DNA from: Desulfohalobiaceae bacterium | Lineage (GTDB): Bacteria; Desulfobacterota; Desulfovibrionia; Desulfovibrionales; Desulfothermaceae | Assembly (NCBI GenBank): GCA_021737115.1 | Contig: JAIPER010000164.1 | Span: 1 to 7,792, forward strand | Length of the DNA stretch: 7,792 bases | Direction: 5' to 3' | In this document: positions 1 to 7,300 of the stretch, one piece after another | How the letters are laid out: the number at the start of each line of letters is the position of its first letter | Numbering within the stretch: the first letter of the stretch is position 1 | Program-made: the position numbers and the translations under genes | The notes under the pieces: generated by a model | What the model was told of the DNA's origin: nothing | Databases searched by the model: none | The model's input: only the letters and a program-made list of their open reading frames with translations

Positions 1-11
1 CCGCATGAATG

Positions 12-383
12 CTATTTTGTCTTTTGGATGAACTTCATGCGCATTTCAAAGAGAACGTTTTTCAAGAGTCGCTCTTCATCTGGATCGAGGTTCCCCTTTG
101 TCTTTTTTTCCAGCATGTCCAGCATGTCGATGGTGTGTCTGGCCATGTCCAGGTCCTGACCCGATTCCCCTGTGCCTGGATCGTTGACCTCCCCTAAATG
201 GACCATGACCGAGGAGCTGAGGGAAAGCACAAAAGTGTTGAAATCCACTTTGGGCAGCGGGGACTTTTTCTTTTTCTCGGCTGAGGCGGCCTGATAGGCC
301 TCCTTGGCCTCTTTGTGTTCTGTCTTGGAAGGCTCTTCTCCGGGCTGCTGCTCAGTCCCGAATGGTTTTTGTTCGTCGCCCAT
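12..383 (-). CDS. DUF1844 family protein, 123 aa
   Basis: This is a small acidic, soluble protein of unknown function. Residues 1-45 are rich in Glu, Gln and Lys, including a KKKK run at 37-40, and look disordered. The conserved DUF1844 core follows at about 46-120: VDFNTFVLSLSSS, then VHLGEV (61-66), an NDP turn, a helix with ARHTIDMLDML, KTKGNL (94-99) and a final helix LLKNVLFEMRMKF. There is no signal peptide or clear membrane segment. The ATG at 383 is chosen because AAGGAGGA lies 4 bases upstream; an in-frame ATG at 419 adds 12 residues but has no Shine-Dalgarno site and sits inside a hairpin. The stop is TAG. It lies 146 bases downstream of polA and has its own promoter-like element. 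The family match is by recognition of the core pattern and is strong; no function should be inferred from it. Confidence 0.88.
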   Translation of the reverse strand: MGDEQKPFGTEQQPGEEPSKTEHKEAKEAYQAASAEKKKKSPLPKVDFNTFVLSLSSSVMVHLGEVNDPGTGESGQDLDMARHTIDMLDMLEKKTKGNLDPDEERLLKNVLFEMRMKFIQKTK

Positions 384-387
384 ATGC

Positions 388-395
388 TCCTCCTT
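388..395 (-). promoter_or_regulatory. Shine-Dalgarno site of the DUF1844 gene
   Basis: On the minus strand the sequence reads AAGGAGGA, then GCAT, then ATG. This near-perfect ribosome binding site fixes the start at 383 rather than at the in-frame ATG at 419. Confidence 0.85.
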
Positions 396-399
396 ATAG

Positions 400-431
400 A
401 AATTCAGAGCTCTTTTCATTGAGCTGAATTT
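400..431 (-). promoter_or_regulatory. Stem-loop in the DUF1844 leader
   Basis: An inverted repeat pairs 400-407 (AAATTCAG on the plus strand) with 424-431 (CTGAATTT). An inner CTC/GAG pairing (410-412 with 421-423) adds three pairs after a 2-base bulge, giving 11 pairs around an 8-base loop. In the minus-strand transcript it ends a few bases before the ribosome binding site, and its upstream arm overlaps the edge of the repeated 45-base element. It has no U-tract, so it does not look like a terminator. A leader hairpin or a DNA-binding dyad are both possible. Confidence 0.45.
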
Positions 432-465
432 TGTATGAATTTTTGGACACTTTATTGTGAATTAC
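421..465 (-). promoter_or_regulatory. Repeated upstream element, copy 1 (promoter-like)
   Basis: This 45-base AT-rich block matches 7507-7551 at 35 of 45 positions with no gaps. The invariant core, ACTTTATTGTGA on the plus strand (449-460), reads TCACAATAAAGT in the direction of transcription, 66 bases before the DUF1844 start. A second conserved patch, TACAAA (430-435), is a fair -10 match, but the spacing to a TTCACA-like -35 is about 20 bases, longer than usual. The same placement before two genes supports a promoter or regulator site. The sigma factor or regulator cannot be named. Confidence 0.5.
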
Positions 466-500
466 TTGCAAAATGCGCTTTTTGGATAATTGGTCGATAC

Positions 501-527
501 CCCGAAACCGGTCTGTCCGGTTTTGGG
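501..527 (-). terminator. Hairpin just after polA, possible weak terminator
   Basis: Two bases after the polA stop codon, the transcript would fold with a 7-pair stem (AAACCGG with CCGGTTT), a 5-base loop, and three further G-C pairs beyond one A-C mismatch. No run of U follows, so it lacks the second half of a classical intrinsic terminator. It may protect the 3' end of the mRNA or assist factor-dependent termination. The downstream DUF1844 gene has its own promoter-like element, which fits a transcript boundary here. Confidence 0.4.
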
Positions 528-529
528 AT

Positions 530-3085
530 TCAGTGCGCTTCTGCCCAGCTCGAACCGGTTCCCCAGTCGACCTCCAGGGGCACGCTCAGCTCGGTGACCG
601 AGGACATGATGGCCGCGATTCTCTGTCCGGCTGCAGCGGCCCCGTGTGCGGGCGCTTCCAGAAGGAGTTCGTCGTGGACCTGAAGCACGAGCCTGGCCCC
701 TGAGCTGCAAAGTTCCGGATCCCGATCCACCCGGTTCATGGCCATTTTGATGATATCCGCCGCGCTGCCCTGGACCACGGTATTGATGGCCATCCGTCTG
801 GCCTGGGCGGCCAGGTTTTCGTTTCTGGAGTTCAGGTCCTTGAGGACTCTCCTCCGGCCGGCCAGGGTGCAGACGAACCCCTGTTCCCTGGCCCGCTGCT
901 CAGTCTCCCGGTAAAAGTCCCTGACCTTTTGCAGACGCTCGAAGTAGATCTCGATGAATTTTTTGGCTTCTCTGACGGAGAGACCCAGTTCCCGGCCCAG
1001 GTGCACCGGCCCCATGCCGTAGAGCAGACCGAAGTTGATGGTCTTGGCCTTGCGTCTCTCGTCCGGGGTGATGCTCTGCGGATCCTTGTCAAAAATTAGC
1101 CCTGCGGTGCGGGCGTGGATGTCCTCGGACCTGGAAAAGGCCATAAGCAGGTTCTCGTCCCGGGACAGGTGGGCCAGGAGCCTGAGCTCAATCTGTGAAT
1201 AATCCGCGGCCACCAGGCTATAGCCCTTGCCGGCCACAAAACAGGAGCGCATTCTGTAGCCGAACTCCCCCCGAATAGGGATGTTCTGGAGGTTGGGCCT
1301 GCTGCTGGACAGCCTCCCGGTGGCGGTCCCCAGATTGTTGAAGGTGGTGTGCAGTCGCCCGTCGGGCCCGATCTGCCTGGGCAGCGGGTCGAGGTAAGTG
1401 GAGCGGAGCTTTTCAAGGGACCTGAATTCTAAAATATTCTCGATAACAGGATGTTCGCCGCACAGGCTCTCCAGGACCGGCACTGCGGTGGAGGGCAGTC
1501 CGCCCGGGGTCTTGCGTCTGGATTGAAGCCCGAGTTTGATAAAGAGAACTTCCGCAAGCTGCTGGGGGGATCTGAGGTTGAATTCCTGACCGGCCTGCCT
1601 GTATATTGTTTCGGTCAGTTCGAGAAGCCTGTTTTCCACTTCCGCGAGAAACCCTTCAAAGGCCTCTGAATCGATCCCCAGGCCTGTTTGTTCCATTTTC
1701 ACCAGCACCGGGATCAGAGGGGTCTCGATGGATCTGAGCAGGTCGGACAAGCCCGCGTTTTGGATCTGGTTCTGCAGGTAAAGGCCTATTTCGAGCACGG
1801 CCAGGCCGGGATTGTCCTCATGGACATCGGTCTGCTGCAGATAGGCCTTTTGGATCCTTTTCCAGCCGTAATCCCGCTCTTCGGGATTGATCAGGTAGGC
1901 CATGAGGCTGAGGTCGAAGATCCGGTCCTGAAGGTTTTCCCAGCCGGGATCGGTCGTAAGCAATTCCTTGAAGGAAGGGACAAAGATCTCGGAAGCGTTG
2001 CGGACATAATCCAGGATGCGGTCAGCGGGAAGATCGGTCCGAGTCTCTTCCTGCACACAGCCGACAGACCACTGTTTCGCGAGCGAATCGTGTCTGATCC
2101 CGACTCTCTGTCCGGTCAGGTCGGGCAGTTTTCCGCCTTTTTTGCGCAGAACCGGTTCAGCCGGAACAGGGTCTTGGGGAGGCCTGTCCGCAGGAGGGAC
2201 ATCTGCAAAGGGTTCGAGTTCCCGGGTCAGAGACTTGAATTCGTATTCCTGAAAAAAATCGTTTAATTCGGAAAAATCGGGTCGACAACAGGCAAAGTCT
2301 TCCAAAGAGATCGAATCGGCCAGATCGGTTCTCAGTCTGGTCAGTCTGCGGTAGACGAAGATGTCCTCTACGTGGCCCTGGAGTTTTTCCTGTTCTTTCC
2401 GAGTCAAACGGTCGAAGTTGTCCCGGAGTGCCTCGAGAGAAGGATAGCGCTGCAGGAGTTTTTTGGCCGTTTTGGGTCCGATGCCCGGCACACCGGGAAT
2501 GTTGTCGCTCTTGTCCCCGGTCAGGGCCTGAAAGTCAGGCCATTGCTCCGGGTTCAGCCCTTCGGTTTTGGTAAAATCGGCCAGGGTAACGACTTTTTCC
2601 CGGCGCGTGCCCGGATCCCAGATGACGACCTCCTCATCCAGGCACTGCAGGAGGTCTTTGTCCGAGCCCAGGATGACCACCGGTCTTTGTGACTTGAAGC
2701 TCGTTGCGTAACTGGCGATGTAGTCGTCCGCCTCCCCGTCCTGTCCTACTGTCTGCGGCAGGCCCAGACGCTTGACTCCCTCGAGCAGAGGGGGGATCTG
2801 CCTGGTCAGCGGCTCCGGCATTTTCAGGCGTTGGGCCTTGTAGGACTCCATAATTTCCGTCCGGAAGGTCGGCCCTTTCCCGTCCAGGAAGAAACAGCAG
2901 TAGCGGGGCTGTTCCTCCCTGATGATCTTCAGCAGGATGCGGAACATGATGTACATGGCATTGGTGGGGAACCCGTCGGATCTGGTCAGATCCGGGTAGG
3001 CGTAGAAGGCCCGGTAGAGAAACGAGGTCCCGTCGATGAGAAAGAGGGGTTCCCGGGTCCAGTTGAAGCGTTCTTTGATAGACAT
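530..3085 (-). CDS. polA: DNA polymerase I, 851 aa, proofreading site lost
   Basis: Family A polymerase that fills gaps and removes 5' flaps in excision repair and Okazaki fragment processing. The 5' nuclease (about 10-290) is intact: LIDGTSFLYRAF, FLDGKGPTFR, GEADDYIAS (118-126), GSDKDLLQ (140-147), TGDKSDNIPGVPGIGPKTA (189-207). The central 3'-5' exonuclease region (about 318-440) has lost its first motif: the segment matching E. coli D355-x-E357 reads VGIRHDS, and the YxxxD motif is absent, so no proofreading is expected. The polymerase has motif A DYSQIELR (628-635), motif B with R677, K681, F685 and Y689, and motif C QVHDELL with D805 and E806. It ends in a family-like WAEAH. Length is within the family range for forms without proofreading. 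The start is ATG 3085; TTG 3088 is also possible. It follows the DHH gene by 117 bases. Confidence 0.97.
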   Translation of the reverse strand: MSIKERFNWTREPLFLIDGTSFLYRAFYAYPDLTRSDGFPTNAMYIMFRILLKIIREEQPRYCCFFLDGKGPTFRTEIMESYKAQRLKMPEPLTRQIPPLLEGVKRLGLPQTVGQDGEADDYIASYATSFKSQRPVVILGSDKDLLQCLDEEVVIWDPGTRREKVVTLADFTKTEGLNPEQWPDFQALTGDKSDNIPGVPGIGPKTAKKLLQRYPSLEALRDNFDRLTRKEQEKLQGHVEDIFVYRRLTRLRTDLADSISLEDFACCRPDFSELNDFFQEYEFKSLTRELEPFADVPPADRPPQDPVPAEPVLRKKGGKLPDLTGQRVGIRHDSLAKQWSVGCVQEETRTDLPADRILDYVRNASEIFVPSFKELLTTDPGWENLQDRIFDLSLMAYLINPEERDYGWKRIQKAYLQQTDVHEDNPGLAVLEIGLYLQNQIQNAGLSDLLRSIETPLIPVLVKMEQTGLGIDSEAFEGFLAEVENRLLELTETIYRQAGQEFNLRSPQQLAEVLFIKLGLQSRRKTPGGLPSTAVPVLESLCGEHPVIENILEFRSLEKLRSTYLDPLPRQIGPDGRLHTTFNNLGTATGRLSSSRPNLQNIPIRGEFGYRMRSCFVAGKGYSLVAADYSQIELRLLAHLSRDENLLMAFSRSEDIHARTAGLIFDKDPQSITPDERRKAKTINFGLLYGMGPVHLGRELGLSVREAKKFIEIYFERLQKVRDFYRETEQRAREQGFVCTLAGRRRVLKDLNSRNENLAAQARRMAINTVVQGSAADIIKMAMNRVDRDPELCSSGARLVLQVHDELLLEAPAHGAAAAGQRIAAIMSSVTELSVPLEVDWGTGSSWAEAH

Positions 3086-3090
3086 CAATG

Positions 3091-3100
3091 CCTTATCCTT
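3091..3100 (-). promoter_or_regulatory. Shine-Dalgarno region of polA, two start options
   Basis: The minus strand reads AAGGATAAGG, then CATTG, then ATG at 3085. The nearer AAGG is 5 bases from the ATG; the farther AAGGAT is 9 bases from the ATG and 6 from an in-frame TTG at 3088. ATG is preferred for its codon and for the closer site, but the two starts differ by only one residue. Confidence 0.6.
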
Positions 3101-3202
3101 GAATCATGGTCATAAAAACAAGAAAATTTTATGCGGAGTCTGACTCTTTTATTCTTTTTTCAGCATCTTGCACTCCGTGTTCCGAGTTCCGGTTTATCCG
3201 GG

Positions 3203-4261
3203 TCAGGCTTTGGTCTCGGTTTCGGAGAACTCTTCCTCCGGGGCTTCTTCCTGCGCAAGATGTTTGTCACCGCTTTTGGCCCCCAGTTTGCTGCCTTGCA
3301 GCCGCTCCCAGATGATCTGCTGGGGATGTTCGTCGTGCAGGTTGTCAAGGGGAATTTCCGCTCTGCCCATGGCCTTTTTTCCTCCGGCGGAACCCAGGTC
3401 GCCGAAGAGGGTCCCGGCCAGTTTGCCGATGTCCACCTTGATGCCGTCTCCCCTGAAAATGATGACCAGTTTGTCGTTCCAGATACCGCTGACGATGTTC
3501 CAGGAGACGTCGTGGACACGCAGGAAGAAATCGGCAAGGATGACCAGGATGTCGGTGGAGTCGACCTGGCCCATGAACACGGTCAGACCGTCTCCGATCA
3601 GGCGCATTTTTCGAAAGGCATAGGAAAAGTAACTGAGCCACTCCACTCTGAATTCACTGCGCACGATTTTGCGAAGCAGGGTATGGTCGGCGTATTTGCT
3701 CAGATAGCGAAAGGCCCGAATGTCTGCGTCGTGGAAGTTGAGCTCGAAACTGTGGGTGTCGGTCTTGATCCCGTAAAGGAGCGCGGTCGACAGGAGTTTG
3801 CCGGGTCTGATCTTCAGATTGTAGAGGTATTCGGTCAAAAGCGTGCTGTTGGCCCCGTAAGCCGGTTGGATCTCGGTGAAGGGCGCTGTCGCGGTTTCTT
3901 TTTTGGGATCGAGGGGATGATGATCGAATATAATCGAGAAATCGAACTTGGAGAAGGCCGGGTTGTGATGGGGCTGGGAATCCACCAGGGCGAACTTGTC
4001 GTATTGAGCGGCCAAAGGCGGCGTGAGCTGCTTGATCGGAATATGGAGATAGCGGACCATGGCCAGATTGTCCGGTCTGGATATCTGGTTGACCATGGCG
4101 ATGCCCACTGTGTTGACCCGTCTGGCCAGTATCCGTTTCAAGGCCATAGCCGAGGCCAGAGCGTCCGGGTCGCCGGTCAAAATAATAAGCCAGTTCTCTT
4201 TCTTGTTGAAAAGGCTCATCAACTGAGCGGCTTTGTTTTCAAGTTTTCGAAAATAGTACAT
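3203..4261 (-). CDS. DHH/DHHA1 phosphoesterase, 352 aa
   Basis: DHH superfamily phosphoesterase, metal-dependent and cytoplasmic, related to NrnA oligoribonuclease/pAp phosphatase and RecJ; the substrate is not known. The DHH domain shows motif I TGDPDALASAMALK (29-42, D31 and D33), motif II LVDSQPHHN (D94), the signature FDHHPLD (112-118) and motif IV GIKTDTHSFE (D168). The C-terminal DHHA1 domain has QVDSTDILVILADF (232-245) and GGKKAMGR (293-300), where most relatives have GGH. Motif I lacks the usual HxNPD start, although the PDALASA pattern looks like a family variant rather than damage. An acidic tail (about 336-352) follows. The ATG at 4261 has GGTGGAG four bases upstream. It sits 94 bases after the EndoQ-UvrD gene and 117 before polA, which suggests a role in nucleic-acid turnover or repair. 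Confidence 0.9.
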   Translation of the reverse strand: MYYFRKLENKAAQLMSLFNKKENWLIILTGDPDALASAMALKRILARRVNTVGIAMVNQISRPDNLAMVRYLHIPIKQLTPPLAAQYDKFALVDSQPHHNPAFSKFDFSIIFDHHPLDPKKETATAPFTEIQPAYGANSTLLTEYLYNLKIRPGKLLSTALLYGIKTDTHSFELNFHDADIRAFRYLSKYADHTLLRKIVRSEFRVEWLSYFSYAFRKMRLIGDGLTVFMGQVDSTDILVILADFFLRVHDVSWNIVSGIWNDKLVIIFRGDGIKVDIGKLAGTLFGDLGSAGGKKAMGRAEIPLDNLHDEHPQQIIWERLQGSKLGAKSGDKHLAQEEAPEEEFSETETKA

Positions 4262-4265
4262 GGAT

Positions 4266-4272
4266 CTCCACC
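4266..4272 (-). promoter_or_regulatory. Shine-Dalgarno site of the DHH gene
   Basis: GGTGGAG on the minus strand, separated by ATCC from the ATG at 4261. Spacing is short but acceptable, and no competing start lies nearby. Confidence 0.6.
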
Positions 4273-4318
4273 AAAAAAATAAAATAACTGTTCTCAGTCC
4301 TAATCCAGAATGCTAAAA

Positions 4319-4324
4319 AGTCAA
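4319..4324 (-). promoter_or_regulatory. Possible -35 box upstream of the DHH gene
   Basis: TTGACT on the minus strand lies in the 94-base AT-rich gap before the DHH gene. It matches five of six -35 consensus bases, but at 15-17 bases downstream only poor -10 candidates occur (TTAGGA or TAGGAC). No terminator hairpin is seen in this gap, so read-through from the upstream gene is equally possible. Confidence 0.25.
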
Positions 4325-4355
4325 GCGGATATGAAAAATTATTTCTTTTAGTGGG

Positions 4356-7300
4356 TTATGAGTCGGATCTGAACAACGGGAGCTGTTTTTCTTTTTTGAT
4401 GCTGTGGGCGACGCTTTTCACCCGGCGGACTTCGGCCAGGGGCAGGAGGTCGAGAAACGGGCTGGCCTGGAGATGGTAATTCCGGTTGTATATCTTTCTA
4501 TGATCGGCCCGGCTTAAAAAAAGGCGGGATCTGGCCCTGGTCAGTCCGACATAGAACAACCGTTTTTCTTCGGATTCCGTGGGTCTATCGGCGTCGGTTC
4601 CTGGACGGCCGGCCAGAAAACCCTTCCCGGCAAAGGGGAGGATGCCCTGTTCCAGGGCCGGAATGAACACGGCCTCAAATTCGAGTCCCTTGGAGGCGTG
4701 CAGGGTCAGGAGACGGATCTTCTGGGCCTTTTGCCTGACCAGGTACAGATCGCTTTCCAACCTGATCCAGCTGATCAGATTTGCCCAGCCTCCTTGTTCC
4801 TGATAGGCCTTTTTCAGGTCCTGAAAGGACTGGCTTTTCCAGAAAATACGGTCAAAAGGGGAGACGTCTTCGAAATAGGCGGCCACACCGTTCGGCCCTT
4901 CAGCCAGAATATGATCGGGGCAGTTCAGAGAGTCCGTGTCGTCCCGGCCGGAGAATGAGATACCCAGAAATTCGGCTGCTGCCTGCAGTATGTGCTTGAT
5001 GCGAGGGTCCTCCCAGAAGGGAACGGCCTCAGGCACGGTGCAGGGCAGACCCAGTCTCTTCAGGCTCTGTTCCAAGGGCGGAATAAGGGCCTTGAACCTG
5101 ACCAGGATGCCGATATCCCCGGGTGTGAGACCGCCTTCAAGGCCCCGGTCGGATTCGGAATGAGAGGTGCTGCCCAAAAGCCCTTTGATCTGCCTGCCGA
5201 TCCACAGGGCCTCCTGCCTGAAATTCTGGGCCTGATACAAGACAAGGTCCCCTTTTCCAGGGATCCTGGCCAGGAGATTCCGGCTTTCCGGGAAAAGGGA
5301 ACCGGCAAAATCCAGGAGGTTCTGCTTTGAACGGTAGTTTTCCTTCAGGCCGACGACCTGGAGCCCGGGCCAGGTCTCTCGAAAGGTTTCAGTGCAATCC
5401 CCCACCGCCCCCCGGAAGGAGTAGATGGATTGCCTGGGGTCCCCGATGGCGAAAAAACCGGTCCCGTTTTCCGAAAGCAGTCTGGTGACCAGCTCGATCT
5501 GCAGAGGGGAGAGATCCTGGACTTCGTCCACCAGGACATGGTTGAAAGGGTTGCTGTAAGCCCCGCTTTCTATCAGCTCCAGCCAGCTCTCCAGAAGATC
5601 CGAGTAGTCAACCAGGTTCCAGGAATCTTTCTGTTCGGAAAAATTCCGGGCCGCTGCGGCCAATTCATCCGGGATGTGACGTTTCTCCCTGGCCAGATTG
5701 AGCTGTTCCTTGGCCTGCCTGGCTTCTTTGGCCGGGAGTTGGCTGTTGGCCTGAGCGAAGATCTGTAACCCCTCTTCTTCGGTCAACAGGGTCGGGCTCT
5801 GGTTGTAGGTCTGCTGCCAGGTTTCAAAGGCTAGGGCGTGCAGGGTGTCCACGAGCGGAAGTCCCTGTTCGGGGCCGAAGAGTTCGGCCAGCCGTTCCTT
5901 GACCTCTTTGGCCGCGGCCCGGGTGAAGGTCAGGATCAGGATCTGCCTGGGGTTGCAGCCCTGGCTGATGAGCCGTTCCACCCGTCCCAGCAGGGTCCTG
6001 GTCTTTCCGGTCCCGGGACCGGCCAGGACCAGGAGGGGGTCTCGGCCGGCTTTCACGGCTGTTTGCTGCTCCGTGTTCAGGCTCGGATCCGGGGCGATTT
6101 GATCTGAGAACGGCAAGGAAACGGCAGCCGGAAGTTCTTCCTGCCGGGTCGTTTGGGGTGTTTTCTTCTTCCGGCCGGCTGCCGGCTTCCTGCCCCGGCT
6201 GAATTTTTCCCTCTCCCTGGGGCTGAAGACCGAGATCCGGCCGAATTGTCCGTCGAATCCCGGTTCTTTGTAAACATCTTTCCGTCGCATCCTGGCAATC
6301 CCCTCGGCCAGGAGCGGATGGAAGGACTTGAGGTCGTCGAGAGGGATGTTTTGCAGGACCCGAAGCTCGGATCCGAAGCGAAGGAGAAGCTGTTTATAGG
6401 TGTTGGTCACGGTCTTGGTTTTTGGCCCGACCCCTAAAATCTCGGACAGAACCTCCTGCAGGGGGATCAGGGAAATAAAATCAGGACTCTGCTGCGGTTT
6501 CAGGGGCTGAGTCCGGTCCGCCAGGGCCACGATCCTGTTCAAGACGCCCTGAGTCAAGGGCTTGTTGCACTGCGGGCAGAGTCGTCCGGGCTGGATTGCC
6601 TCTTTAGGGTCCAAGACCACACCGCATTTGCGTTGCCCGTCCAGATGATATTTGCCCTCTTCAGGAAAAAATTCAATCGTGCCCAGGAACTTGCTGCCCA
6701 GTCCTTGATGCTTCATGGCCCGCAGGATCGCTTCGTAAGCCGGTTCTCCGGAAAAAATGTTGGCCTCCCGGGCCAGCTTCTCACCGGAATGGGCATCGGA
6801 GTTGGAAATCAGGGTGTAGCGGTCCAGTCGGCTCCAGAGCCAGTTCATTTCCGGATCGGAAGACAATCCGGTTTCCAGGGCGAAGATATGTTTGCTCAGA
6901 TCGCCAAAACAGTCTTCGATCCGGTCGAATCCGGATTTGGAACCAAAGAGCGAAAACCACGGGGTCCAGATATGGGCCGGGACCAGGAAGGCCAGGGGAT
7001 CGCACTCCAGGACCATTTCCAGGAGGTCCCTGGCATCAAGGCCGAGGATCGGTCTGCCGTCGGACTCGATGTTGCCCACCTGAGCCAGACGCTGGCTGAA
7101 ATGTTTGGCTTTTTCCAGGTTCGGCATGAAGACCAGGTTGTGGATTTTTCTGACCGCGCCCCGGCTCTTGTAGATGGAGCTGATTTCCGTGCAGAGCATG
7201 AACCTGGTCTTGCCCGCTATGGTCTCCCCCCGCATCCAGGGAATTTCCCTGTCCAGCCCCTCGGTCTCCCTGAGCCGCAGCAGACCGCTTTCTTCCTGGA

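Noticed and set aside
384..419. Upstream ATG at 419 extending DUF1844 by 12 residues
   Set aside because: There is no ribosome binding site, it lies inside a hairpin, and the ATG at 383 has a near-perfect AAGGAGGA.
1688..2266. Plus-strand reading frame of 192 codons opposite polA
   Set aside because: It is antisense to the Pol I gene, with no motif and no gene context.
3136..3146. GAGTC-T-GACTC palindrome followed by T-rich sequence on the plus strand
   Set aside because: The loop is too small for a good hairpin, and no plus-strand gene exists that it could terminate.
3131..4282. Long plus-strand reading frame of 383 codons antisense to the DHH gene
   Set aside because: It mirrors the DHH gene, which has clear family motifs. 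Its product shows no recognisable domain, and the length is explained by codon bias on the other strand.
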